This document shows positions 43,785 through 58,200 of a stretch of DNA of 64,000 nt, piece after piece. The position numbers and the translations under genes are program-made. Below the pieces are notes generated by a model. That model was not told the origin of the DNA. It saw only the letters and a list, made by a program, of their open reading frames with translations, and did not search any database. The stretch's first letter is position 1, and each line of letters begins with the position of its first letter. The stretch is from Meloidogyne chitwoodi. Its lineage: Eukaryota > Nematoda > Chromadorea > Rhabditida > Meloidogynidae. The DNA is taken from positions 1,612,001-1,676,000 of the forward strand of contig JACZZP010000016.1 of assembly GCA_015183035.1 (NCBI GenBank). The letters run 5' to 3'.

Positions 43785-43899
43785 GTGATATTGTTTTTAT
43801 TATATTAATGTATAGGAGTATATATATTTTGTAATATTTGTGTATTATTTAAAAATAAATATTTTTTTAAAATTGTTGATTTATCTATTTTTACATTTT

Positions 43900-46800
43900 G
43901 AATATTTCTTCGTTCAAACTAAAAATAAATACAAAAATAAAATAATTTGGTCCTTTCTTTTCAATGTTGGAAATAATGAATTACTTCCTATCAGGTCTAA
44001 ACAAAATTGAAAAATATAAAGTGGAAGCAATAGAGCCTATTAAAAGGAGTAAAAGGATATACTATAAAAGGTGAAGACGACAGTTTGCCCAGTCCTTTTA
44101 CCTTTATTTACTATTAAGCATTAGATTAATTTAATTTTAAACATAGAATATATTAGAATAAAAAAATATTCATCCAATGTAAAAATAATGTATTTAATTA
44201 ATTTATTTTTTAAAGATTAAATATTTTCTTAAATTTTGTGTTTTTTATTTTTAAAGTTGGAATAAATATTTTTAATAAAAACTTTGTCAAATTTTTTATT
44301 TTTTGAAATTAAATTTTATAGATAAAATTAAATTTTAACAAAATTTAATTTTTGTTTAATTTTTTTATGACTAATAAATTTAAAATAATTTATTTATTCT
44401 TTACTTACTCAACCAACCTTCAATCCTTTCCTCTTTTTTTTTTCTTCAAAATTAGGGTGACCACCCAAAATGTTATAAAATTACAAACAGAGACTGCAAA
44501 TGAGGGCCAATTTTTGTGAAATAAAAGAAAAAAAGAAAAATGGCATTTTCTTTTAAAAAGGCCAATCAATGTTATAGCACCAAAAAGGCGTTGCTGCACA
44601 AACCAAAAAAAAATAAATAAATAAAAATATATTTTAAAACAAATGTGCTTTTTTAAAAAAAATCTTTTTTCTTCATTGTTTCAGTATTTTCTTTTTTTAC
44701 TTTATTTTTAAGATATATTTGTTGACAAATTTATTATGAAAAAATAAAGAAAAAGTTTGTCAAAATTTCTGTCAAATTTATTTTCTTTAATAAAATTATT
44801 ATTTATTTATTTATTTATTTAAATTATTTTTTTTTTAATTTTAAAGTTTAAGTAAAAAAAATATATTTAAATTTCTTTTACACTCACTAATTTCTTAAAT
44901 ATTTTAACAATTTGTTGGTTCTGATTTTAATAATCTTCCCCTTCTTAATTTTATTTTTTTAAATATTTTTTTTTCTTTTATAATTCTTTTAATAATTTTT
45001 ATTAATTTAAATTTTATTTAATTTATAGGAAATAAATATTTCCCTTATCTTTTCTGTATTATTTTTTAATTTTAAAAGTAATCACGTTCACTTAAATTCT
45101 ATCCATTTATTTATTATAATATTTTTACTTTTTTCATATCCATCCACTAAACTACATATTAAAAAAAAATTTTTTTCAATTTGTTCTCAACAGACACAAA
45201 TTTTGCCCTTTTCCGTCGAAACAAAAAAAGTTTCAAATTTCACAAAAAAAAATAAATAAAAAATTCCACATATTTTAAAAAATTAAAAAATGAACCAAAA
45301 CATTATTTTGTCAAACCATTCACAAAATAAAATGCCAAAAAAACCTTTAATATGTTGTCTTATTTATTTAATCCTTTGAAAAACCATTCATTCGTTTATT
45401 TATTTCATTCTTTTTAATTAAATTTTTGAGGGAAAAGTAGAAATAAAATGCTGAAAAATATTTTTTTATCTCCCTTCTGGCGCATTTTTCTACCGAAAAT
45501 TTTTTTTATTATTTTATTTTTAATGTATAAATTTATTACCGTTGCGAACACTTTTGTTGTTTTTTTACTAATTTTTTTAATTTTAATTAAATAAATCCAA
45601 AATTTTATTTTTTTAATGAATTCTACAAACAATCCAACTAGAAGCTTTTTTAAAGCATTCAGTACACAATTATATCTTAAAAAAGCTACAAGTTGGATTT
45701 TTCTAAAATAAATAGCTTTTATATAAAATTAAATTTTATATTTTTTATAAAATAAAAACTTCGCAAAAATATACTCAAGTTATTCTTCTTTTTTTAATTT
45801 TAATTATAAATTTATTCCTTGAAAAGATAAAAATTTAATTTTTAAAAATCTGATCCGAAATTCAAAAAATTATATATCTAAATAAATTTTTATTATATTC
45901 ATATTCCTCTTTTATTATTTAATAATCAACATTAAACTTCAATTTTCAATTCAGTCTTTTTAAAACAATTTAAATAAAATTATGTGCTTTGACCTTTAAA
46001 AATATATAAAATTTCTTTCTTTAATGTATTTTCTTCTGAGAGGTGATTAATAAAAAGAGTGTTTTATAAATTGAAAGGCTTGAAAATTAAAAAAAGAAAA
46101 TGATTAATTATTTATAAATAAATAATGACTTAAAGAAAAGACTTGTAAAGAAGATGAAAAATTTTTTTTAATTTAAAATAATTAATTTTTCAAGGGAAAG
46201 TGTACAAATATAATTTTAAATTAATATTTTTTTAATTTTTTGTTTGGCACTGAACTGACCTATTTAAAAATTTTATTTAAAAATATCAAAATTCCACCTC
46301 CACAAAATTATTTTAGGAATGTTTTTATTTAAATAATTTCTCCACAGCTGTTCTAATTTTATTTTATTCCAAAACAATTGCCCCAAACAACTGCAATTTT
46401 TAATGCTTTTATATTAAAACTTTTTTTCTTCTCTTATAAAGTTTAAATAAAATTGTCTGCTTATTTATGTGAATTCTTTAAAATAAAATATTTATTTATT
46501 TTTTTTTAATTAAAATATTAATTTTTTAGATTCAAAAATTAAAAAAAATATTTATTTAAATTAAATTTTATCAAAAATTAAATAAATATTTATTATTTTG
46601 TATAGCACCTTTTCTACAAGATTACGCCTAAGAAAACTTTAATAAAATAGCCAAATGAAGACCTAATTTTCTAAAATTTTTTATTTATCTCATTTATCTC
46701 ATTAATAATGTCATCTAAAAATACTTAAAATTTCATAATTTTTGTTGACCTTTAAAAATAGTTATGGTCAAAAAACCCCCAAATTTTCTCGAAAAGTGAC

Positions 46801-49230
46801 GCTTTTCTTCAGTTTTTTAGTCAAAACTTTAAAAATAAATTATAAAAAATTCTAAATTTTTTAAAGAGGTTAACTAACATTGTAATAAACATTTATAAAA
46901 CACTTTCTTTATTCTCTAATTATTTTAGGTTGTTCAAAATCTACAAATTGCTTCAATTATTATTTGTTCTAAAAATAAAATAAAAAAATCTTTTTTGCAA
47001 CAAAAAGGCTTTTTTTATTTTTTTATTTATATTTTCAACTAAATATATACAATCTTTATAAAAAAAACAAATCTCTAGAGAGATTTTCTTTAAAAAAATA
47101 TATAAATAAATATATTTATATTATTTGTAGCTTTTTTCGTTAAATTTAGGCAACTATTTTTTATTATTATTTTATTTGCAACTTTAAAACTTTGTAAAAT
47201 TATAAAAAAATAAATTAATTAAAATATTCCATAATTATAGAGAAATTTATTTATTGAACTATAGGATTTAATAATTTTAAAACAGAACATTTTATTGAAA
47301 AAGAAATTAACTTAAAAAGAGGTTAATTAATTAGAATTATTTTATTAGTACTAGAGATAGGAATGTTCAAAAATCCTTAATTTAATTTATTTATACCTGG
47401 ACCAGACTCTGAAGTGAAGGAAAAATCCAAGCATATCTCTGATTACTATACATCTTATTTTTTATTTAATTTTGGAATAACTAAGAGAGATTATTAATTA
47501 ATTAATTTATTTATAAAAATAAAGGAGACTGAATTATTTTATTTAAAAAAGTGTTGTTCAATTGCCAATAAATAATTATTTTATATTTTTAAATAAAATT
47601 GTCCTCACTATAACAGACTTTTTGACCAAAACTTTTTAATAAAAATAATTAATTAATATTTTAATAATTTTAAATAGTAGACAATAATCATTCAAGTTAA
47701 TTAATTAATTATTTTCCCAATTATTATGCTCATTTATAAAAGAAAAATTAAATTACCTCAATGACCTTATCTTCTTTATTTTTTATCTTTTTATTTCCCT
47801 TTTTTCTTCTTTTTCCCTATTTTATATTATTTGACCTTTTCTTTTATTTCTCAATATATTCAATCAATCATCTTATTTATATTCTTTTTATATTTTTTCT
47901 AGTAAATTAAACTTTTTATCCACTTTTTAAAACTTTTAAATGTTTATATAAAAATAAATAAATATTTATTTTTTTTAATTTCTAATAATTTCAAATTATT
48001 ATTAATTTTCTACACTTATTTTGATTTAATTAATTTATTATTTTTAAAAATTGGTCAAATATATTTTATACATACACTAGATGGAATTAATAAAAATTTA
48101 TATTTTCTTTTTTATTCAAACAATTCAAAGAAATAATAAAAATATTAATACATCTAAATGTCTGCAATAAAAAATTCACACAAATTTTTGTCCGCAATTT
48201 TTAATCCGCAAATGTTATCTGACTTTTAGCTAAAAGAGAAAGAAGCCTTTTTTAACAAGTAAAAAGCACTCTTTTATTATTATTATTTTAGAGCAAATAT
48301 ATATTGGCCTCTTAACTTTCGTTTTATTTTTACTAACATATACCTATAAATATATTATAAACTATTTTTTTATTTTTTTCTTAGCTTGGTTTTATTTGTT
48401 GCGTTGAGTTAGAGGTGAAGAGGTAGTCAATGAATATAGCTTTTGTTTGAAAATATTAACATAAATATTCTCTTTTTTTATATAGGCAGCACATTGACAG
48501 TTTAAAAAATTATTTTTTTTAAATCTTGCGCATTTCAAAATTGTTTTTTTTAATCCTTAAATAGATTGGACATTTTGACGCCATTAATGTTAGCAATTAT
48601 TTTCTTTTATATAAATAGTTTTATATTTTTTTAAATTATTTTTATTAAATATATTCTCTTTTTATTAGCATTTCTAAAAAAAATTTTTTTTTGCTAAATA
48701 CAAATAGGTATTTTTAAAGCATTGGCGCCGAAATGACCTCTCCGTTTGCTTCATTCTTTTTTAAATAAAAAAATTTTTTTTATTCTTTTAAGAAATGAAT
48801 TATTTATTTATATTTATTTATTTATTTACACGTTCGTTGTAAAAAATATTTAATTGTTAGAAAGCTTCTTAAATTACTAATATTTTTTTTTTAATTTTTT
48901 TTAATTCAATAGGCTTTAATATCCAATTAAAAAATTAAATATTTTTTAAAATTTTTTTATTAAAAATATATTTTTTTTTAAATTATTTTTACCATTTTAT
49001 TCCAAAATTTAATTATATTATCTAAAAATATATATTTTTAAATATATTCTTTGGTCTCTTCCATGTTTTTATTAAATTTTTATTTACTTTTTCTTTTGAA
49101 TATATTTATTTATTATTTTTTAAATTTAATATTAGAATTAAAATTAAAATATTTTTTATTTTAATATTTTAGAAATGCCTTAAAAATAATAAAAAACCTT
49201 AAAGTGGCTAATTAAAATTAATTTAAAAGA
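43900..49230. other. 5.3 kb AT-rich gene-free region
   Basis: No supported coding region, RNA gene or long repeat apart from the small TAGAGA element at 47348-47442. Dominated by poly-A/T tracts, TTTATT runs and short palindromes of AT-rich DNA. A slightly GC-richer patch at 44000-44110 showed no motif that I could name. Confidence 0.55.
47348..47442. mobile_element. Short TAGAGA-terminated MITE relic
   Basis: It begins CTAGAGATAGG..AAAAATCC and ends AAAAATCCAAGCATATCTCTG, giving inverted ends. The internal CCTGGACCAGACTC matches, in inverted orientation, the end of the larger element at 52806-53064. Confidence 0.55.
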
Positions 49231-52200
49231 ATGTCTTCTTTTATTTCAAATCCATTTTTTAATAATTCTACAAATAATATTTTATCATTATCATCATCAT
49301 CAACTTCTTCAAATAATAAAAAACAAATTTCTCCTTTTCTTACTCCTCAAAACTTTCGTCGTTATAATAATGCAGCTGCAACAGATGAAGAAAAAAAAAT
49401 AAAAAAAGAAGAAAATGAACAAATAATAATACTTAAAAAACAACAAAAAGAAATTGATAATGAACATTTTTTTGTTGAAAATCCATTTATTACACAAAAT
49501 GATTGTATTAATAATGGAGGACTTTTTGATAGGTAAATAAATGAAAGAAATTATAAAATTTAAATATCTCTGAGAAAACTTGCAATAATTGTATTAAAAT
49601 AATTGAAAGAGTAATGAAATAAAAAATCTAAAAAGTCTCGGTATAAGTAGGAGAGATTGTGATAAATAGGAAAATTAATTAAAATTGTTGAAAATTAAAA
49701 ATTCTTTTTTCTATTTTTAAATTTATGCCTTTTTTGGCATTATATATATTTAAATAAAAAAGTGGACATTTGGTCCAATTAAACATTTTTATTAAATTAA
49801 TCTTTTTCCTTGTTATTTAATGCTGAAATCCTTTTATTTTTTAATAAAAATAAATTAATATTTCAATTTTTTAGTAAATTTTATTTAAACAAAAATATGC
49901 AATTTTTGACAAATAAAAATATTAAAAATAAAATTGGAGAAACCAACAAATCTTTGGAATTTTCTCAAATTATTACTATTGACAAACCTTTAATTAATAA
50001 AAGCCCTTTATTGGGAGCAGCAAATAGACGTTGTTCAGCACCTTTTTCTTCCCCCGTTTTTGTTAAAAATAATTTTATGTAAATTTTTAAATTAATTTTT
50101 TAATTTTATTTTTTAGCCGTATGACACAATCCTCATCAGCAGTAGTTGATTCAATGAGTTCTGAAATTTCAACAGTTGTTCCGTCAAATGTTATTTCAAC
50201 AAAAATGCTTCAAGATTCTGGATATCGTTCAACCATATTAAATTCAAATTTGGAAGATGAAATTGCTGCTGAAAAGGAAAGACGAGAAAAACGCGAGCAA
50301 AAGAGGAAACAACGAAAAAAAGGGTTTATTTTATTTATTTTTTAATATTAAAAAGAGAAAAACAAGATTATATACCTATAAGAAAATTAAAAAAGCGGGG
50401 AAAAGTTATAATTTTATTAGTTTTTTAAATAAATAAATTGAATGTTTTGGAAACAAAATATGTAACATTTAACAAAAAATGACCTTTCAAATTTAGCGTA
50501 AATCTATTAAAAATTTGACAAGAAAACAAATTATTTTTATTTTTTATAAAAACTGGGTTAAATAATTTTTATTTGAGGGACGTTTAGACGTTGACAATTT
50601 GGCGTAGAGTTTATTTTTTAGTCTTTTTAACATTTTTGTTTTTTTAAATTAAATAATTTTTGTTTATTATTTAAAGTATAATTGTGTTATATATTTTCTT
50701 TCCCAATTTGTTTATATTTCTAAAACTAAAAGTTGAAAATCGGATAAATGAGAAAAGTCATGTTTTTCATTTTTTTATTTTATAAAATTATTGGATCATT
50801 CTGGTCCTTTTTAAAAAAATAATGTACACATTTATACCTTTAAAATTATATAAGAATTATTAGAAATTATTAAAAAATAAAAAAGTTATTGACTAAAAAA
50901 GAATATTTTGACGCCCAAAAATTGCGCCAAAATATTCTAAAATTATTTTATTTTAAAGAAATAGTAATCAACAAAAAATTAATAATAAAAAAGAAGAAAG
51001 AATGACAGGAATAACAAATAATAATAATTCTTCTTCTTCTTCATCAGTTCCTTCATTTTTAAGAAGAACTTGTAGTAATGCAGCAAATGGAATAGTTTCT
51101 TCAATAAAACCTTCTGAATGGATGATTGGAACAGCAATTATGATGAAAGGTTCTTCTTCTGATGACAATGGTTTCTTTAATTAATTAATTTATTTTAAAA
51201 GAATTAATTTTTGAGGTCTTGACATTTTCTTTTAATTTTCAAAATTCTTCTCCAATTTATTAAAAAATTATTTAATCATTTTTTATTTAATTAAAAAATG
51301 TATTTAAAAATGATAAGAAATAATGAGGGTGTATAATTTAGTGTCACACATAAAATTAAAAAAAAAATAAATTATGGGAATTTTTCTCTGTGATTTTGTA
51401 ATTAGTTCTTTTTCTTTTTTTTTTAATAAAATTATATTTAATTTAAATAATTATTTTTAAAGTAAAAAAACCTCGAAGAACTCAAAGTATTGGAAATAAT
51501 AATATTAATAATTTACCTTCTTCATTTCTTTATTCTACTGGTTGGATGGTTGAAGCAGACCTTTCTAGTGATGATTCTGATAAAAAAGAAGTTTTTGGAA
51601 ATACTTTTGAAGGTTTTTTTAAATTAATTTTTTAAAATAAAAAATACTTAGAAATTAAAAAAAAAAGAATCAAAATTTTAAATTAAATTAGCAATTTTCT
51701 CCTAATATTTTCTCTTAAAAAATTAATATTTTTAGTCATTAAAAAAATATTTGATATATATTTTTAAATATTTTTTTATTAATTTCAACGATCAATTTCT
51801 TTGATTTATTTTTTATTAATATTATTTATTTATTTATTTATTTATTTAATGTTTCCCTGACTACTACACCTACCTCTACTTATTGTTTTTACTTTTCTTT
51901 CTTTTTAAATATATTCTCGCAACAATATCTTCTTCTCCTCTATTTTGGTCATTTTAGAATTATATATATATTATTTTTAATGTCCACAAATAATTTCTTA
52001 TTTTTTTATTCATCTCTAACCTTTTTCTTTTTTTTAGTATCCACTAAAAAAGGTTTTTTGGTCAGTTTTTATTAAAAGAGAGGGTTTATTTGTACAGATT
52101 TAGAAAGGAAAAGTATTATAAATAAATATTTAAATATTCCTCTAAATATTTATTTTTATTTATTTTTGTGTGTCCAATCATTTATTTAAATATGACATTT

Positions 52201-55200
52201 TTATTTCTTTTTTTTTTTAATTTTCTTTTATAAATAAATTTCCGCAAATTATATAAATATTTATTTTTAAATTAATTAATTTTTTAATTAATTAATTTTT
52301 TTAAAGAGAAAGTGATTTTTTTGAATAATTAAAAAATAATTAAATTATTAAATATTTGCGGATTAAATTTGCGGACATTTATATATAAATAATAATTTTT
52401 TAATAATTATTATTTTATATTAAATTTATTTTTTTTTTCAAAAATTAGCGTTAATTCGTTGTAGCATTTTTTGAAGCATAAAAATAAAGAAAAAAATAAA
52501 TAATTATATATATAGTGTGAAAAAAGTAATTTTAATAATTTTAGATAATTATATATATTATTATTATTTAAGTACAAAATTACCTATAACTTATTAAAAA
52601 ATTAATTTTATTAATTTAACTTATTTTTTATTTTTATTTAAATAAAATCTCCTTTTTAATTTTTTGTTAGATTTATATTTTTCTTATTTGTGTAACAAAT
52701 ATCTTTTTTTTTCTGCTTTTTTAATTTTATAATATATTTTATTTTCTATTATTTTTTAGTTTTATTTAATTAAAATATAATTTATTTTTAAATACATATG
52801 TTCACTAGAGACAGGTCTGGATCCAGACCTGGATTTTTCTTGGATCCAGAGTGTTAGGGAATGGAGTAGTCTAGTATAAAAGGAGCTGGTAGAACTCAGT
52901 CAGTCAGTCATTTGCTGCCTTATTCCACCTTCACTTTATTGTAATAACCTTTGTGATAAACCTTTATTGTTAGTCTTGTCGTATTGTATCCTACTTGAGG
53001 GAGTCTGGTCCAGGTCAATAAATAAAATCCAGATCAAGGATTTTTTAGAATTCCCCGATCTCTAATGTTCACATTACCTTTTATATAAATTAATTAATTA
53101 TTATTTGTAATAATATTAAAATAAATATAATAATATATTTATTTATTTATTACAACCAATCACTTAAAAATACAAAAAGAAAATAAAAAGAATATATAAG
53201 CTTTCTTTTAAGTGGACATGAATTGGTTATTTATTTTTATTTTTGAGAAAGAAAAGATTTTCTTGTATTTTTTGTTTGGAAAAGCAGAGAATTTTTAGGT
53301 GAGAATATCTCTTATATTTTAAAAAAAAAAGAAGAAGAAGATGGACACAGGGCCGGTTAAAATAAAATAAAGAAGAGAAGATGATCATTTTATTTTTTAA
53401 AATTATTTATTTATTTTAAAAAATAAATTAAATTAATAATATTAGGAATATTTTAATGAAGAATTTTTTTTTTAATTTTTTAATTATTTATTATACCCAT
53501 TATTATAAATATATTTTTTCATAAAAATTATTAAGGCTATTTGATGTTAATAGTCTCATTTTATTTTAAATTATCTCTATTATTTTTATCTTTTTTTTTA
53601 ATTTTTAAAAGTTATTTATTAATTTAATTTTTTTTAATGTTGCGCTTTTTTATGTGACAAGTAAAAAATATACTTAAAAAAAAAAAATTTTTTTTTTGTA
53701 TCAATTTTTAAATAAATTGACCGTTTTTATTTTTTATTGTTATTTTTTATAAAAAAATATTGACCGCATATAAAAATTTTATTTAAAATTAACGTTATTT
53801 TATTTTTTACTTTTATTAATTAAAAAAAGATTTTTTGTCGGTTATTTTTCTTTGATTTTTTCTCTTATCTTTACATTTTTTATTTATTTTTTTATTTTCC
53901 CATAATTGATAATCATCTAAAGCATTATTTTTTTAATTAAATTAATTAGCTAATCTTATTTTAAAATAAATATAATTTTTTATTTTAAAACATTCTCAAT
54001 CTGTTCTCTAATTTATTTAATATCTTTTTTTTAATTTTAACAAAATAAAATTTATTTAATTATGTATATCTATTTTAAAATATATTTTTATTTAATTTTA
54101 ATATTATTTATTTAAAAATGTATTAATATACTAAATAAATAAAAATATAATAAAATAGCGCTTTTTATTTTCAAACCAAAATAAAAATAAAAAATTATAT
54201 TATTTTTGGTTTATTTGTCCTACAGATTTTAAAGGAATTACTACTATTATTATAAATAAATATATTCTTTATTTGGCCTGACATTTTAATTTATTAAAAA
54301 TAATATATTTGTATTTGGTTAGTCAGTCAGTCATCTCCCGAAAATTCTTTTTTTTTTTCTTTTTTTGGTACTCATTATTTTAAATTGTTTTTTTTTAAAC
54401 ATTTCCTTCTAAAAAGCAATTATTTTGTAATATTTTTGTATTTTTTAATAATTTTGTACAATTTAATTAAAGATTACAATAATGGATTTATTATTAGTCA
54501 ATAATAATAATAATTCTGATTTTTTAATTGATAAACAATTTATTATTAATTATTCTGTTTTGCCCCCAAAACGTCTTTTAAAAGTTCAATGGCCTGAAAA
54601 AATTGCTGATGGTAAAGGATAATTTTAATATAAAATTAAATTAATTTAAATTTATTAAATTTTATTATATTTTTTTAATAGATTGTATTATTGAACTTGA
54701 TGGTCAACGTAAATTGGCTATACAACGATTACATGAATTATTGCTTAGTAGATTCTGCTTTATTTCTGGTTATTTTTAATAAATTATTAATATTCTGATT
54801 TTTACAAAAATTAATATTCTGATTTTTACAAAAATTAATATTCTGATTTTTACAAAAATTAATATATTCTGATTTTTACAAAAATTAATATTCTGATTTT
54901 TACAAAAATTAATATTCTGATTTTTACAAAAATTAATATATTCTGATTTTTACAAAAATTAATATTCTGATTTTTTAAAGGAATGAAAACTTGCAAAGGC
55001 TATCCTCTTCTAACATTTCCAGACTCAAGGTGTTGTCTAAGCTTTGAAAATTATCAACTTTTATTGGATTATTTATTTCAAATAAATCGTGAAGAGTCTT
55101 TTGATCCTTCAGAATTAGATAATAATAATGACAATAATAAAATAATAATAAAACCAGAATGGATTATTATTATTGACAGAAGACAAGATAGATGGTCTTC

Positions 55201-58200
55201 TGTTAAAACTATATTTTCTTTTTTAATGGTTAGTTTTTATTTTTTAATTTAATTTAATTTTTTAAATTATTTTAAATACACAAAAATATATTAATTTCAA
55301 ATTTTTTAAATTAATTTATGGTCAAAACCTAATATCTTTTCTTTAAAAAATATTTTTAAATAAATTATAAATTCTCTTTTATAAATTTTAAAAATTCCAT
55401 TATTTCTAAATTATTTTTTAACTATTTTTTCGCTAATTAATTATATCTCATACTTTGCAATAAAATAATTTATTTATTTATTTTGTCAAAAATATTAAAG
55501 TTCTTTTTTTTCAAATTTTATTTGATCATTAAATTGTTTTCTCATTTCTCTCTTTATTTTTCTCATCCTTTTTATTTTATTTGAGTGAATCTCTTCTGTT
55601 TATCCATCCGCATGACCGGACTAATCCCCTTTTATAAATCTTGGATTGTCCTCTCTTTAATAAAAAATAAATTTCTCATTTTCTGCGACCTGTGAGCTAC
55701 TTTTTTGTTAAATATTAAATATATATTTACGTGAACTGGTCTCTCCAACAGTGAGAAAAAGAAGAAAAAAATAAAATTACTTGTTCACATGATCATTTGA
55801 CTCATAAATATATTTGTAGGGGTTTTTTGGAATTATTTGTTTTATTTATTTATTTATTTTTAATGTGAAGAAGTTGTTCTCTTTTTTTTAATTAAATAAT
55901 TCAAATATATATTATTTATTTATTTTTTAAGTTTATTTTAATTCTTTTTTTTTTTTATTTTAAGTTTGATTAATGATTCACAGTTTAAATAAATATATTT
56001 ATATTTTTTAAAAAAGGATAATTCTTTATATTTTTTACTGAATTTATTAAAAAAATAAAAAAAAAAATTTTTTTTTTAATTAAAGATTTGACAATTTGAG
56101 GGAAAAATAAAGGGAAATAAAAATATTTATATTTCAATTTGTTATTTAAATTATTTATTTTTATTGAAAATTCTTTTTTAATTTTATATAAAAAATAATT
56201 ATTTTTTTTTTTAAAAATTTTTTTTTTTAAAGAAAAATAAAACTTGAGGGCATTAAAAATAAATGTACCTTTTTTAAGCATAAAATGTTTACTTGGCAAC
56301 ATTTCTAAAAAAAATAAACTTTTTTCTTTTGTTTAAATAATAAAAAGATTTTCTCTTTATTTATTTTTGGTATTTTTTAAAATAAACATTTTTATTTTTT
56401 TAGAATTATTTTCCCGAAACAATTCATTTAATTATTTTGCTCAAACCAGAAGGTGTTCTTCAACGTGCAATAGAATACGGGTATAAAAGTTTATTGGATG
56501 AATGTGAAAAGTTTAAAGTAAAATTAAATTAATTATTTATTTATTATTTAATTATTTATTACCTAATTAAAATTATTTAAAAAAAAATTCTTTTTCTTTG
56601 GGGATTACTTTAAAATAAAAACTTTTGTTTTTAAAAATAAATCTAAAAAAAATATTTAATTTTAAAATATTAAATAGGTCAATATTTGTCAAAGTTATAC
56701 AACACTTTACGAATTTATTGAACCTGAAATTTTAACAATGGATTTGGGTGGTTCTATTAAATATGATCACATTGACTGGACAACATATCGAATTGTAAGT
56801 AATATTTTTAAATATTTTTTTTATTTTTTAAAGTAAAATAAATTAAATTTATTAATTTTCTAAAAAATTTTTATTCATAATTTTTTCTTCTTTAATCAAA
56901 AAAATCCAAATTTAGGTATATTACTATTATTAATTATTAAACACATTTATTCTTCTTATAATTAATAAAATAATATATTTTAATTAAAAATTAATTTTTA
57001 ATTAAATTTAATTTACTAATATTAATTAATTTATTTTTCTCTCTCTCTTTTAAAAACTTTAATAATAAAACTTTTTTATATAATAAAGGAAGTGTCCACT
57101 CTATTAAAGCCTCTTTCATCCGTTCTTTTTATTTTATTAAATAAATATTTATTTTTAAATATTTGAGAAAATCCTCTTTTCTTTTTCAAGAGCTTTTAAT
57201 AAATATATTATTTGATTTTTATATAAATATTATTATTTTATTATTAAAATTAATATGTATGTCCGTGTATTTATATACTTGAAAAATATATTATTATAAA
57301 TATTTATGTACAACTAATAATACTATTTATTTATTTTTTTATTAAAATAATTTATTTTATTTTATTAACACATTTGTGTTTTATTTTAACTTTTAAAAAA
57401 ATTAGAAAAAAAAATGTCTCGAAATTTATTTGGATTTTCTCCTCGTTTTCCTTCTTTTTCTAATAATAATAATATTACTTGTATTAATTATTTTAATTTT
57501 ACATCAAAAGGAATGGAAGGAGATTTATTTAATTTTATTTTACGTCCTAAAATTATTTCTGATGAAAATAATAAAGAATTAAATAAAAGAAGAAAAATAA
57601 TATTTAATTTTGGCATTGAAAATGTGTTTGGCATTTTATTTATTTTTTTAATTTAAAAAGAAAAGAAATGATAGGGGATTTTTGGGTTTAAATTAGTGAC
57701 CGAAATGATTCTGTTATTCGGGTAAAATGGTCTCTATCTTCACACACACTCTCTCATTCTTTTTTATGCATCTTTGACCATTCTCCGACTCAACCCGGTC
57801 ATACCCGGTTTTATAGCACGGCTGTATTTACAGACACAGAGAAGAATGTGCGGTAAATTCCGCAAATGGTGTCTGTCTATACAGCCGTGCTTTTAGAACC
57901 GGGTATGACCGGGTTGAGTCGGAAAAAGGGAAGAGTTGCATAAAAAGAAGGAAAGAGTGTGTGAATATAAGAGACCATTTTACCCGGTAGACAGAATCAT
58001 TCCGGTCACTAGTTTAAATCTCCAACTTCTTTTTAATTATATTTATTTTCTCATTATAAGGACAAATTCTTTTTTTTTTAATACAACTTTTCTTTGTTCT
58101 AAAATTTTTTTTTTTAATTTTCAAGAGAAATTTTTAATAAAATTAAAAAATATATTTTAAAATTTTATTTTTTTTTAGGAAATAGAAAGAATGAAAAGTT

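Noticed and set aside
45414..45632. 72-codon minus-strand ORF in the intergenic desert
   Set aside because: Lys/Ile/Phe composition expected from poly-A/T DNA; no flanking splice sites or homology that I can see.
44700..49000. Possible CRISPR-like or satellite structure in the AT-rich desert
   Set aside because: Repeats are irregular TTTATT/AATAAA runs without constant unit or spacing.
49309..49497. Minus-strand ORF rich in Phe/Tyr
   Set aside because: Complement of the Asn/Lys-rich first exon of the SEC14/spectrin gene.
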